Part shown: piece after piece, positions 46,439-57,249 of the stretch
Numbering within the stretch: position 1 is the first letter of the stretch
Layout: every line of letters starts with the position of its first letter
Assembly (NCBI GenBank): GCA_014529385.2
Contig: CM043955.1
Coordinates: 138,249,108-138,313,107, forward strand
Source: Adiantum capillus-veneris
Taxonomy: Eukaryota; Streptophyta; Polypodiopsida; Polypodiales; Pteridaceae
Direction: 5' to 3'
DNA: 64,000 nucleotides
The notes under the pieces: generated by a model
Told to the model about the DNA's origin: nothing
Database searches by the model: none
What the model saw: the letters and a program-made list of their open reading frames with translations, nothing else
Made by a program: the position numbers and the translations under genes

Positions 46439-46555
46439 TGTAAGGACATGGGTCCCATGGGCAAGGCCACCGGCACGACCCGATAGTGTGTACACTAGGG
46501 GGAGGCTATAAGATAGCACGGTTGGGTGGAGACTAGCACATGCATTACCACCGCC
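46439..46555 (+). repeat. Start of 3' LTR of element D (truncated)
   Basis: Begins TGTAAGGACATGGG directly after the stop codon and purine tract. It cannot be followed beyond about 46555, where minus-strand gag sequence of element A starts. Confidence 0.6.
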
Positions 46556-46559
46556 CTTT

Positions 46560-47190
46560 CAGGACATGATGTATCCTCCTAGAATTCCTTGTGCTACCTT
46601 TTCATCTGAAGTGAGCTTAGGTTTAGCAATTGTGTTAGCTTTACCCTTAGGTTCATTGGAAGAGTTCTTTTCTGAGAGACTATTGGAAGATTGGTTAGAA
46701 GAGTTACCGTTCTTACCATTCTTATCGTTCTTACCGTTCTGAGGGTTCTGAGAGGTACTTGTCGAAGTCTTGTTTCCTTAGGCTTTCCCTTGTTGTGCTT
46801 CATCTCCTGTGCGAGAGCAATCGCTACCGCCTTGTTGAGATCGATTGAATCGAGCACCTCGACATCATACTTGATATACTCGTCCAATCCATAAAGGAAT
46901 GCCTCCTCGCGCTCTGCATTTGATTTGCGTAATTGAGAGCCGAACTGCAAAACACGATTAGAGAAAGACATAACTGGCATACCATTTTGCTTGAGGCCGC
47001 GCCAATCATCCTCCAATCGTGCGAGATACTAAGGTGGCATAACCCGCGCCTTGAGCTTGTCTTGGAAATCCGCCCAATTGAAGGAAAGGGCCGTGAATTC
47101 GTCGGCTTCCTCTAGGTGCGCGGCTAACTGTGCCTCTTGCCATGCGTGGTACCAATTGATGGCATCACTGGCAAGGTACATAGCTGTCGT
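46560..47190 (-). pseudogene. Gag of element A, C-terminal part
   Basis: Continues the gag interrupted by B. It has TTAMYLASDAINWYHAW and FNWADFQDKLKARVMPP (47190-47029), then WRGLKQNGMPVMSFSNRVLQ, EEAFLYGLDEYIKYDV and NKAVAIALAQEM with shifts. The end reads KGKANTIAKPKLTSDEK and stops soon after. The zinc knuckle expected next is missing, consistent with the truncation at the D junction. Confidence 0.72.
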
Positions 47191-47195
47191 CAAAA

Positions 47196-47269
47196 TGTCA
47201 CAAGGCGGACACCACGTGCCAATAGAAAAGAACATACTGAACACACTTTTAGCACTTCAATAACAATTG

Positions 47270-47303
<34 letters not shown>

Positions 47304-47908
47304 GACACGCGACACGGAGTGGCAGAATTCCACCCCAGAGAGTATTGGCCCCAAACCTTGGCGCCCCTTTCGGTATTTCTTTATATTACTACCGATCACA
47401 AAGTACAACAACCGAGGAGCACTTGCTCTGCAATCTGCGCGCTAAAAAGTACCAGAGAGGGCCCCCAAGGCTCATATTTAAAGGCCCAAAGCCTAAAAGC
47501 ATCAAATATGAAAAGCTGACCCCAAAAAATCATTTTCCTAAAATTTCGGGATTTCCCTAAAAATCCGCCGCGAATTCCGGAACGTCCGTACAGGTGTCAC
47601 ATCATCATATTTTGATGTGCAAAGTCTTTTGAGTTTGTTCTGCTTTATTTTGGATGCCTTTATGTCACTTGGGGCCCCATCGGACGGGGTCCCCATAAGT
47701 TGGTAGAACTTCTTCTTCTGTTGCTTGTTCTTCTTAGGGTTTCTAGAATTAGGGTTTGCAGGCTTTAGGGTTAAGGTTTCCAAAATTAGGATTTCAGCAG
47801 TTAGGGTTTCTTGCAAAAATTAGGGTTAGGGTTTTTGCTCTCGGGCAGCCACATCACCTGTAAGTTGGCTCCATTCTTTCGGCTTTGACACGTCAATAGT
47901 TTGTTACA
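47196..47908 (-). repeat. 3' LTR of element B
   Basis: 713 bp, from TGTCACAAGGCGGACACC to AATAGTTTGTTACA. GA run 47273-47301. TTAGGG-rich part 47735-47840 at the end that is U3 on the minus strand. Confidence 0.93.
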
Positions 47909-49427
47909 TCTCCCCTTCTTGAAAGAGAGTAATCGTCCGCGATTACAGCATATCTGCAAAACAACTCAAGTTAGCTCAAAAATTTCCTAGTGTCATTCCG
48001 AGGGACATTCCGAGTGACAATCAGTTTGCTCTTTTTATTAAGAAGTTAGCTTCTCCTTTCTGCTCTTTTGATCAAGGAGTTAGCTGCTCCTATCGGCTGT
48101 TTTGATCAAGGAGTTAGCTTCTCCTTTCATCCAAATCGGAACTTTTGATATTCCGGCGTAGTAAAATTAGCCATCACACCCAGACCGTACTGATCTTCCT
48201 CGGGTGTCTTAATGCACTAAAATTACATACCCAGGCAATCTCATCCAATTAGGAATATTCAGTGGTTGGCACATCACAATGCAACACAAATGCTCACATA
48301 TGCATGTTACAAGACATAGAAACATAAAGCCGCCGATGAACACTCCTCCCGCATAACCTAACAAGGTCCAGGCCGGGAGATATTCAACGACTCCCTCATC
48401 ACTCCTCCCGCATAACCTAAAAAGGTCCGGGCCGGGAGATATAGAGGCCTTTTACAACCAAACGCCCCCCAGACCGCAGCCTGCATCGTTTGGAGGTGCT
48501 GAGAGTAACCACTGCTCAGACTTCTTAATACTCCTCCCGCATAACCATCCAGGTCTGGGCCGGGAGTAACAACAACAATTATTTTACAAGCATACAACCA
48601 AACGCTCCCCAAGCATCGGCCTGCGTCGTTTGGAGGTTTTCAAACATACAACGAAACGCTCCCCAGGCATCGGCCTGTGTCATTCCAAGGTTCAAACAAT
48701 ACCAAAACAGTATTTCTCACTTCTCCACCCGGGAGTAAAATCACCAATCATTGAAACCAGTATCAAACCGGAGTCAAACAATTCAAATCGGCACCAAAAC
48801 AGGTTCAAAACAGATACCATCCATTTCAAACAAATTCCAAACAAGATCAAACAAAACTCAAACTTAAAAAGCAATCTCGACATTAATCGAGCTCGAAAAG
48901 TCGACTGACTTTCCATCTTGAAACCTGCACCAAAAATTAGGGTTAGGTTCCTTCCATGAGGTCGTAGCCGAGCACGGCATGGTCCATCAGCTCTTGGACA
49001 AACAGTGTTTCTTTGGCGGCGATGGTAGTCCCAAGAGATAGCAATCACACTAAACCTCCAAGGTCATCAACTCGAGAAGAGACATCTACTGAGAGATGTT
49101 GAGAAATTTCAAGTTATAATCTGCTAGGGTTTCCATGGCAAGCATTTATGGATACCCCACTCTGCCAAAAGTTGCACTCCGAAGGAAGATGTCAGAAACC
49201 ATATAACTTTGGGCAAAAATTTTCTTGAAAGCTTACCATGTACTTGGAGTATGCTGCTTGGTAGCTGTAGACATCAACATCTACATGGCACTGCTTCTGA
49301 GAAAAACAGTGACTTCAAATAAATCTGGATCCTTCTCTTGCAAGGGATCTCAAATATAATTCAATTCCAATAGCTCTGTCTACTCTTTTGTAGGACCGGT
49401 ATGCTTTCAGAAAAGCACACGCGTGAT
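47909..49427 (-). other. Non-coding interior of element B with hairpin modules
   Basis: On the minus strand it ends with the polypurine tract CTTTCAAGAAGGGGAGA (47909-47925). It contains three GGAGTTAGCT-NCTCC hairpins (about 48039-48128) and at least three modules CTCCCGCATAACC...GGTCCGGGCCGGGAG (about 48345-48565). Repeats of ACGC(C/T)CCCCA...CGTTTGGAGG separate or follow them (about 48462-48640). The outer bases of each module pair (CTCCCG with CGGGAG). I find no protein. Confidence 0.8.
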
Positions 49428-49439
49428 GCTCTGATACCA
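49428..49439 (-). other. Primer-binding site of element B, tRNA-iMet type
   Basis: GCTCTGATACCA on the plus strand (minus: TGGTATCAGAGC), one base before the 5' LTR. Confidence 0.93.
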
Positions 49440-49440
49440 C

Positions 49441-49690
49441 TGTCACAAAGCGGGCACCACTTGCCAATAGAAAAGAACAGATTGAACACACTTTTAGCAC
49501 TTCAATAACAACTGAACTGACAGAGAGAGAGAGAGAGAGAGACGACACGCGACACGGAGTGGCGGAATTCCACCCCAGAGAGTATTGGCCCCAAACCTTG
49601 GCACCCCTTTCGGTATTTCTTTATATTACTGCCGATTCACAAAGTACAACAACCGAGGAGCACTTGCTCTGCAATCTGCGCGCTAAAAAG
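49441..49690 (-). repeat. 5' LTR of element B, left part
   Basis: Starts TGTCACAAAGCGGGCACC and is collinear with the 3' LTR up to GCGCGCTAAAAAG, where E1 is inserted. GA run 49522-49541. The LTR resumes at 55493 after E1 and the second copy of AAAAG. Confidence 0.93.
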
Positions 49691-50223
49691 TGTAACAGAC
49701 TTGGACACTCCAACTCAAGAATCAACCGCGACAGCACCAAATAACCACTTCAAAACAATTCACAGATCACAATAGATTTGCACTGGCCCGGCGGAGTTCC
49801 GTGCCTAGAGATATTGGCCCCAACGACTGGAGCCCCTTTCGGTATTTCTTTTTATATTAATTAGTTCAAAGTACAAGAGAGTGGCTAGGGTTTCACTCTC
49901 AGACTCTGCGTCCAGATGCTCTGAGAAGTGAGGCCCTCACCACTAATTTAAAGGTTACAAGGGATGCCCAAAAGCTGAACCCCAAAAGCTTTTAAAATCA
50001 AAAACATCAGTTCTCTCTCTCTCTCTTAGAGAGTCTTTTTCTCTTTTTTTATTAAAAAAAGTAAAATTCGTGTCGCTCTTCATTTTCTTAAAAAAAAAAA
50101 TTTAATAGCCTTCGCGATTTCCGAAAATTAGGGTTTTTGGCAGAAATTAGGGCTTGCAGGAATTTTAAGGTTTCTGGCAGAAATTAGGGTTTCTGTTGTC
50201 CGCCACGTCATCACTTTGTGACA
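49691..50223 (-). repeat. 3' LTR of E1
   Basis: 533 bp, TGTAACAGACTTGG...CACTTTGTGACA. TTAGGG-like repeats at 50125-50200. A (CT)n stretch and an A/T-rich stretch lie in the middle. Confidence 0.95.
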
Positions 50224-50240
50224 TACCCCCCTCTTGAAAG
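50224..50240 (-). other. Polypurine tract of E1
   Basis: Minus strand CTTTCAAGAGGGGGGTA, directly before the 3' LTR start TGTCACAAAG. Confidence 0.9.
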
Positions 50241-50876
50241 CATTGTAATCGACCGAAATTACGCTTGCAAAACCGACAAAAGCCATAAACCGTCTTAGCA
50301 GACACTGACTGTTAGTACCTACGTACTAGGAACACACATCTAGCACATGTACAAAATCGACAGTCACATCACACGACATCACAGGACATCACCAGACATC
50401 ACAGGACATCACATGACATTCAACATTCATTCGGATCTTAGACCATGATTTATCGGCAATGTCGCTAGCAATCACATCTAGGTCCAATCGGGACCTCATC
50501 GATGTCCGATTGACTAACCCCTATTGCAACCATGTCTATTCGAGATCAATCAGACCAAAATGCTGCAGTCATTTCGGCTATCAGTTCCTGCACTCACAAG
50601 AAGTCGAGAACAAATCAGTATCATAATCAGGAATTCCATTTCATAAAGTCATCCAGCAGAATACTGTCAGCTCTCAGTATCCCTAAAGCTCAAAGAGACA
50701 TCGGTGACTTTAGTATCAAAATCAAGACATCTCTTCACAAAGGAGCGGAGTAACTCCCCTCTTGTGCATCCCACTGCACCAGATCTTTGGCCAAGCTGAG
50801 TTTCTGGGTTCCGTTTGGAGTAGACTATGCTAAACCAAAACATCGAGGTAAAGTTTCACAATCCGAGGAATATCTG
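50241..50876 (-). other. 3' untranslated interior of E1
   Basis: About 0.6 kb between the end of pol and the polypurine tract. It includes a short tandem array of GACATCACAG-type units at about 50365-50420. A plus-strand ORF of 73 codons here (50532-50753) has a counterpart in E2 but shows no constraint. Confidence 0.65.
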
Positions 50877-53800
50877 CTAGGTCCTCCTCCTCCATCCACT
50901 TCGCATCAAATGCAGGAAAGTTCTTGAACTAAACCAAGAACCGCCTTCGGACTTTACCTTTCTTTGTATCGTTATGTACCAAAATCTGTTCAGGAACAAG
51001 GATCTCCTCGTTTTCTTCCACTTTGGGTTGCTCATCAGGCTCCCCATCATCAGGCACATCACCCTTAACAGGGTTCAAGAGACTCAGATGCAATGCATTG
51101 TGAATCCTCCAAGTATCTGGCAGTTTCAATCGGAAGGAGACATCATTTATCTTTTCAGTAATCTAGAAAGGTCCGTAGTATCGCATACTAAGCTTTGGAA
51201 AAAGCCTCTCCTTTCCCTTTTTCTTTCGTAGGCGTGCCTTCTCAAAACGTAAGAGCACCCAATCATCCTCCTTCAATTTCATGTCGCGACAATGGCGATC
51301 CGCTGCCTTTTTCTGTCGTTCTTGAGACTTCTGCAAAGTCTCGCGAACCTTGGCAAAAGCCGTATCCAAATCTCGCGAATATTCATCTGCTTCAAATATC
51401 TAACCTTTCGTGCTCAGGAAGGATGGAACCTTTGCAGCACTTTCAACAATCTCACATGGCGTCTTCCCCGTCGAAGAGTGTATCATGTTATTGTAGGCAA
51501 ATTCCACCAAAAGTAAGTTCTTTTCCCATTGAGTCTTCTGATCCGAGATACAAGACTTCAATAAATCTAAAATCACTGAATTGGCAATCTCAAATTGCCC
51601 GTCAGTCTGCAAGTGGAACAATGACGAGAACTGCAGCTGCGTGCCAATGTTCTCCCAAATTGCCTTCCAAAACAAACTCATAAATCTGGGGTCTCTGTTG
51701 GAGACAATCGTCTCAGACGTGCCATGTAATCAGAAAATCATTGTGATTATTCTTAGTTCTCGGGAGATCAAAAATGAAATCCATTTCAATACTTTTCCAG
51801 GGGCAGCTGGTATAAGTAAAGGCTTTAACAATCCCCGTGCCTTATGCCTGTCAAAATTGACCTTCTGGCAAACTGCGCACAACTCTTCCACGTCCTTTTT
51901 GAGTCACGGCCAAAAGAAGTATCTCTATACCCCCTTCATGGTGGTAGCAATGCCGCGGTGACCCGTAAGAGGTGGACAGTGGCATTCAGTCATAACCTTA
52001 TCCCTCAACGGCTGTGTAACGCACAACATAGTCTTTTTCATCAAGTAGCCTTCCCGAAGGTAGTATCCAGCTACTGTCTCCCCATCCCATAGCCGTGTGA
52101 AAATATCTGCAAGATCTGTATCTGTGGCATACTCATCGACCATATCCTCGAAGCTCCTATGATGTATCGCGGAAATAGCCAGAACCAACGGTTTCCGAGA
52201 CAAAGTATCTGCCACCACATTCTTCTGTCCCTGCACATGGACAATCTGGAAGTGGAACTGTGACAAGATGTTCGCCCACCGCATCTGCTTTTCCGAAAGT
52301 TGCTTCTGTGAGAAGAAGTAGCGCAAACTCTGATGGTCTGTAAAGACAGTAAAATCCGCTCCGAGTAGGTAATGCCGCCACTGAGTAAGAGCATGGATAA
52401 CTGCCAAAAGCTCTTTCTCATAGATCTGTGCTGTCATCTCCGGCCTAGAGAACAAACGGCTCTCGTAAGCTATGACATGGCCTTCTTGCATCAAGACCGC
52501 ACCCAGACTACAACCACAAGCATCACAATATACTTCAAATGACTTCGGCAAAGTCAAAATGGGTCCTGTAGTCAATTTCTCTTTCAATGTCCGAAAGGCA
52601 GTCACCTCTGTTGGTCCCCACGAAAAAGGTACTCCTTTCTGTGTCAAGGTATGCAAAGGGGAAGCAACCTCTGCAAACTTTCGTATGAACCGCCTGTAGT
52701 ACGAACACAGTCCCAAGAAGCTTCTAACTTCATGGACATTCCTCAAATCGGGCCAATCACGGATAGTCTCTATCTTGGCCGGGTCCATTGGCACTCTTGC
52801 TGCTGACACAATGTCCCAAAAAATGTATCTCTAGTAGGAAAAATTCACTTTTCTTTGCATTAATCACTAACGTGTGATCTCGTAATGCCTGAAAGATTTG
52901 AAGCAGATGATCTTTGTGTTCTGCCTCATTCTTGGAGAAAACAATGATGTCGTCAAAGAAAGTGTCCACAAATAGCCTGTACTCTCGAAAAATCCTGTCC
53001 ATCATCCGGTTAAATGTCGCAGGAGCATTGGTTAAGCCAAAAGGCTTACCAAAAACTCAAATAACCCAAAAGTCATCCGAAAAGCTGTCTAGTAGACGTC
53101 TCCTGGCGCTATCCTGATCTGATGATATCCACTCTTCAAGTCAATCCTGCTAAAGCACGAGGATCCCTGTAACTTGTCGAGTATATCATCGTTCCTAGGA
53201 ATCGGAAATCTGTTCTTGATGGTGATTTCGTTGAGAGTGCTATAATCGATGCACATTCTCCAAGATCCGTCTTTCTTCAAAACCAACAACACTGGAGAGC
53301 AATACGGTTAAGTACTAGGCTGGACAAGACCCTTTTCCAAGAGGTCTTTCATTGGGTTCATAATCTTTTCATTCTGTACTCGGCTCACACGGTAAGGTGG
53401 CCGATTCGGTGGCGTGCTTCCAAGTATCAGATCAATGGTTTGATCTTCAGGCCCTCTGAAAAGCAATCGGCATGAGCGTGGAGAAAAAAAATCTTGGCGT
53501 TCTTTTCTTCAAGTCAAAACATATTCAACCTTTATCCATCGTTCAGTTCTCCCAAAAGCATGAGTAAGAAAACTGAAGTTCATCAAGTACAATCTCTAAG
53601 CCCTTCATTTATCAAAGTCGCTTTCTCGACCCGGTAGTCAACCACGGCGTAGTTCTTGTGGTACCAAGGGATCCTGAGTAGAACGTCACTCGCGTGCCCT
53701 GAACACCCCTGTCATTGCAAACAAAGTTTGCAAATGCTCGGTGTAATGGCAATATCCCATCCGGGTCGAACTACCTCCGCCTGTGGCGTCAGTCTGTCGG

Positions 53801-53900
53801 GCGTAATTCCAAATCGAGCCGCCAATTCCAAGTGAAAAGAAGTTGGCCTTGGCTCCTTCAAAAGAGCTTCCTGATCCTTCACTTTGCCCCAAAAAGCGGC
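50877..53900 (-). pseudogene. Pol of E1 (protease to chromodomain), degenerate
   Basis: The protease C-terminal half is readable (AARFGITPDRLTPQAEVVRPG), but the active-site codons are deleted. RT: stop TAA at 53308-53310, then [27 protein letters not shown] and [15 protein letters not shown], a TAG at VY-stop-TAF, then FFDDIIVFS. RNase H is well kept (EVYCDACGCSLGAVLMQ, YEKELLAVIHAL, FTDHQSLRYF), and the HHCC finger starts ECHCPPLTGHRG. The integrase core lacks about 35-40 codons after EMDFIFDLP, and the second catalytic Asp is Asn (IVSNRDPRF). The tail reads YGPF, HNALHLSLLNPVKG and a chromodomain-like end near 50880-50950. Confidence 0.9.
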
Positions 53901-54889
53901 AAAGTTTGTACTTTCATTCATTAGATTCGGTGCAAGTCCCACGCCATGTGGTACTAGTTCTGCTTTTCTATCTGTCTTTTCTGCCACGCTCCTCAGTTGC
54001 TCTCGAAATCTTGGAGTGCTCTGAATAGCGTCCTCCCGCAAAAGCGATGTCAAACTGCTGTATAAAAGACAAAGTCTTCGAAGCATCCGAGTATCCTGAA
54101 AAAGTATCAAACTTGATCGAGTAGCCACCTTTCTTAAACTCTCGGACTTTCTTGCTTTCATCTTCGAGAAAGTCATACTGGTTGGCTTTGTAAAAAATTC
54201 TTCTTGTTCGCATAAAAGTTTCCATCATCGGAATCTGAGCTGTCTGTAGACGAGTCCTCGGTAGAACTATCAGTCTCTGGGCGAGATGTAGCCTTCTTTG
54301 CCTTTTTCTTGCCCTTTCTGAAGCTTTGTTTCTTGCTTCGCTTTTTACCTTTTTTGTCTTCTTCGCTCGAATCTGAAGAGCTAGAAGAACTGTCAGAAGA
54401 AGAAGAAGAACTGGGTACTCCTTCAAATCGAACACGCTTCTTCTGTTTCTTTTCCTTGTCAAAAGTCAACTGACGACCCAAATAACCTGGAAAGTCAGTG
54501 CTTTTCTTCTGCTTTTTGCCGTGCTTTTTGCCTTTCTTTTGCGCGTCAAAAAGCTGAGCAATCCGTGCATCAACCACATTCTCCAGTTCCTTCTCCGTAT
54601 ATTTCTTGGAGGCAAAAGGTTTCTTGAGAGCGGGTTTCGGGAGTGGTGTTGTGGTTCTCTGCCACTCCATCTGTACCTCTTCCAAAGAGGTCTGGGTCAC
54701 ATATTTTGCCATCTTCGGGTCCTTGGCAAAATTGAGCATCATCTTTGTTGCATCGCCAATCAATCGACGACGCTCCATCTCTCTTTGCTCCGCCTGAGTA
54801 GGCCGAGGTACTCTGTCTGAATCTTCGTTGTGATCCCAACCCGCATCTCCAGATGCAGAGGGAGTCGACTGATCATTGCCTGAAGCCAT
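53901..54889 (-). pseudogene. Gag of E1, with frameshift and internal deletion
   Basis: Starts MASGNDQSTPSASGD at 54889. The first 239 codons are open: TKMMLNFAKDPKMAKYV, a segment KPALKKPFASKKYTEKELE, the Ser tract with DSSEEDKKGKK, then an acidic DSSTEDSSTDSSDSDD. An extra A near 54190 shifts the frame before YKANQYDFLED. The core then starts (FIQQFDIAFAGG, YSEHSKI) but at about 54002 jumps straight to sequence beyond the zinc knuckle. Relative to E2, about 0.64 kb is gone, including the rest of the core and the knuckle. This deletion is not in E2, so it arose after or during E1's own insertion. Confidence 0.9.
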
Positions 54890-54949
54890 AGGTGCCGCGG
54901 GAAAAAAAAATTCGGGGATCGGATTTCCCGTAGAAGAGAAATCGGTCGT

Positions 54950-54961
54950 GCTCTGATACCA
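54950..54961 (-). other. Primer-binding site of E1, tRNA-iMet type
   Basis: GCTCTGATACCA on the plus strand, one base before the 5' LTR. Confidence 0.93.
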
Positions 54962-54962
54962 C

Positions 54963-55487
54963 TGTAACAGACTTGGACACTCCAAGTCAAGAATCAACCG
55001 CGACAGCACCAAATAACCACTTCAAAACAATTCACAGATCACAATAGATTTGCATTGGCCCGACGGAGTTCCGTGCCTAGAGATATTGGCCCCAAAGACT
55101 GGCGCCCCTTTCGGTATTTCTTTTTATATTAATCAGTTCAAAGTACAAGAGAGTGGCTAGCGTTTCACTCTCAGACTCTGCGTCCAGATGCTCTGAGAAG
55201 TGAGGCCCTCACCACTAATTTAAAGGTTACAAGGGATGCCCAAAAGCAGAACCCCAAAAGCTTTTAAAATCAAAAGCATCAATTCTCTTAGAGAGTCTTT
55301 TTCTCTTCTTTTATAAAAAAAAGCAAAATTCGCGTCGCTCTTCATTTTCCAAAAAAAAAAATTTAATAATAGCCTCCACGATTTTCAAAAATTAGGGTTT
55401 TTTGCAAAAATTAGGGTTTGCAAGAATTTTAAGGTTTCTAGTAGAAATTAGGGTTTTTGCTGTCCGCCACGTCATCACTTTGTGACA
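54963..55487 (-). repeat. 5' LTR of E1
   Basis: 525 bp with the same ends as the 3' LTR. It differs from it by scattered substitutions and small indels in the A/T- and CT-rich parts. Confidence 0.95.
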
Positions 55488-55492
55488 AAAAG

Positions 55493-55922
55493 CACCAGAG
55501 ATGGCCCTAAAAGCATCAAATATGAAAAGCTGACCCCAAAAAATCACTTTCCTAAAATTTCGGGATTTCCCTAAAAATCCGCCGCGAATTCCAGGACGTC
55601 CATACAGGTGCCACATCATCATATTTTGATGTGCAAAGTCTTTTGAGTGTATTCTGCTTTATTTTTAATGTCTTTATGTCACTTGGGGCCCCATCGAACG
55701 GGGTCCCCATAAGTTGGTAGGACTTCTTCTTCTGTTGCTTGTTCTTCTTAGGGTTTCTAGAATTAGGGTTTGCAGGTTTTAGGGTTAGGGTTTCTAGAAT
55801 TAGGGTTTCAACAGTTAGGGTTTCTTGCAAAAATTAGGGTTAGGGTTTTTGCTCTCGGACAGCCACATCATCTGTAAGTTGGCTCCATTCTTTCGGCTTT
55901 GACACATCAGCAGTTTGTTACA
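55493..55922 (-). repeat. 5' LTR of element B, right part
   Basis: Resumes CACCAGAGATGGCCC after the second AAAAG and ends CAGCAGTTTGTTACA, collinear with 47452-47908 of the 3' LTR. TTAGGG-rich part 55745-55850. Confidence 0.92.
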
Positions 55923-55927
55923 CAAAA

Positions 55928-56261
55928 CCTTGCTATTTCTTGTCTTCTTAGTTGTTGCAAAATAAGCATTAAATTGATGCAGCCAAGAATGAATAACCGT
56001 AGCATCCATCTTACCATCGTACTTACTGAACTGGATCTTTTCTGTGACTGAGTTGTTGGAGTCCGAATTTCGGCTTGCGCCACTTGATGAACTACCAACA
56101 TCTTTGGCTGGCTCGGACTTCGAGGCGAGAACATGTCGGACCAATTCTTGCATACGTCGCTCACTCTATACCACACGCTCTGTCTGTCTTTCTTCGGCCG
56201 CCAGACGATTCGCTTCTTGTTGTGCGATCATGTCCAGCATTGTCTTGACCAAAGCCTCCAT
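55928..56261 (-). pseudogene. Gag of element A, N-terminal part
   Basis: Starts MEALVKTMLDMIAQQEANR at 56261, a helical, likely coiled-coil start (LAAEERQTERVV). A TAG stop lies at 56166-56168. The frame then goes on RRMQELVRHVLASKSEPAKD, a Ser/Asn linker, and the gypsy Gag capsid start KIQFSKYDGKMDATVIHSWL and FNAYFATTKK. It ends where element B is inserted and resumes at 47190. Confidence 0.8.
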
Positions 56262-56857
56262 AGGATTTGGTACAATCCAATGGCGTAGATTGGGAAGGGG
56301 GAGGATCAAAAAAACCTCCTAGTGGGAAAAACTCTTCTTCGCCACTGCCATGCTCGCCACTCCATGCGAAGTATCCATTCCGCTTCTGGTGATGACCATG
56401 CACTGTGATCGTGGTTCTTAAGTTCTCGAGGAACTTGGGTTCTTGTGGGTCTTGAGTTCTTGGGTTCTTGGGGGTCTTGAGTTTATGAGGTTCTTGAGGG
56501 TCTTGAGATTCTTCTTTTGCTTGCAATCTGTGTTAGAGAAGGATCTTCTCTTCACCCGAGTTCTGCTCTTTTCCGCGGGCGCACCCCTTGGCGGCCTTGC
56601 GCTCACACCAAGGTTTCTTTTTCCCACCTCACGTCGATTGGCCGGCCGCTAGTGCACAGTCCACTCTCAATGAGTGAAACGAGGCACAAGGGGAGGCTGG
56701 ACAAGCCCTTCTTTCTTGGGTTTCCTGTCACTCTTCAAAAACACGATTAGGAATCGACACGCCCAAGAGGACTTCGGTTACGTGTGACCGCAACAAGCAA
56801 AAAAATTTCTTGTGGTTCTTGTGGTTCTTTCCTTGAGTGATACAGAAAACTGCCAAA
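56262..56857 (-). other. Leader of element A
   Basis: Between the primer-binding site and gag. It includes GGTTCTTG(A/G)GGGTCTTGAG-type short repeats (about 56410-56510). ORFs here are Pro/Lys-rich repeats of no known family. Confidence 0.6.
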
Positions 56858-56869
56858 GCTCTGATACCA
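56858..56869 (-). other. Primer-binding site of element A, tRNA-iMet type
   Basis: GCTCTGATACCA on the plus strand, one base before the LTR starting TGTAAGGTGCAGCGG. Confidence 0.92.
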
Positions 56870-56870
56870 A

Positions 56871-57249
56871 TGTAAGGTGCAGCGGAATGAATGTTGAACT
56901 TTGCTCAAGATGAGTGCTCCGAACTGTGCTCAAGGTTCCTTTTACTTACGGAAGGGAGAGCCTTCCATGCCTTTGGTGAGAGAGTGCAATGGACGAAAAC
57001 AAAGTGAATGGACACTGTGAATGAAGGTGCATGAGACTGAGAGATAGAGAGAGAAGAGAATACGACACCAAAAAGTTGTCAAACTCTTCTCCAAGGGCCC
57101 CACTCTCGATGGCGAGAGTGGTCTACTATTGATTGCACAAATCTCTACAATGCTTGGACTTGCCGACGATGAGGACAACGACGAGACGGGCTGAAAACTG
57201 GAATCGCTAATGGCTGAAATCTGCAAATCTTTATCTGCTGAATTCTGAC
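56871..57249 (-). repeat. 5' LTR of element A, left part
   Basis: Starts TGTAAGGTGCAGCGG and is interrupted at 57250 by E2 (target duplication CTGAC). The D LTR begins with the same TGTAAGG, which could be a shared terminal inverted repeat or a shared family in opposite orientation. Confidence 0.78.

Larger units (their letters stand above)
49691..55487 (-). mobile_element. Element E1: defective Ty3/gypsy chromovirus-like element
   Basis: Complete at both ends: LTRs 49691-50223 and 54963-55487, polypurine tract, primer-binding site, and target duplication AAAAG (49686-49690 and 55488-55492) inside B's 5' LTR. The 4.7-kb interior encodes gag, protease, RT, RNase H, integrase and a chromodomain-like tail in gypsy order, all with lesions. 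Several lesions are identical in E2, so they predate both insertions. E1 also has its own: a gag frameshift near 54190, a deletion of about 0.64 kb in gag, and a TAG in RT. Confidence 0.95.
47196..55922 (-). mobile_element. Element B: non-coding LTR element, interrupted by E1
   Basis: Both LTRs, primer-binding site and polypurine tract are present. The target duplication CAAAA is on both sides (47191-47195, 55923-55927), inside the gag of element A. Without E1 it is about 2.9 kb: 713-bp 3' LTR, 1.53-kb interior, 680-bp 5' LTR. The interior has no ORF of any retroelement family and is built of short hairpin modules. It fits the LARD/TRIM class: it keeps the cis signals but needs proteins from another element. 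Confidence 0.92.
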
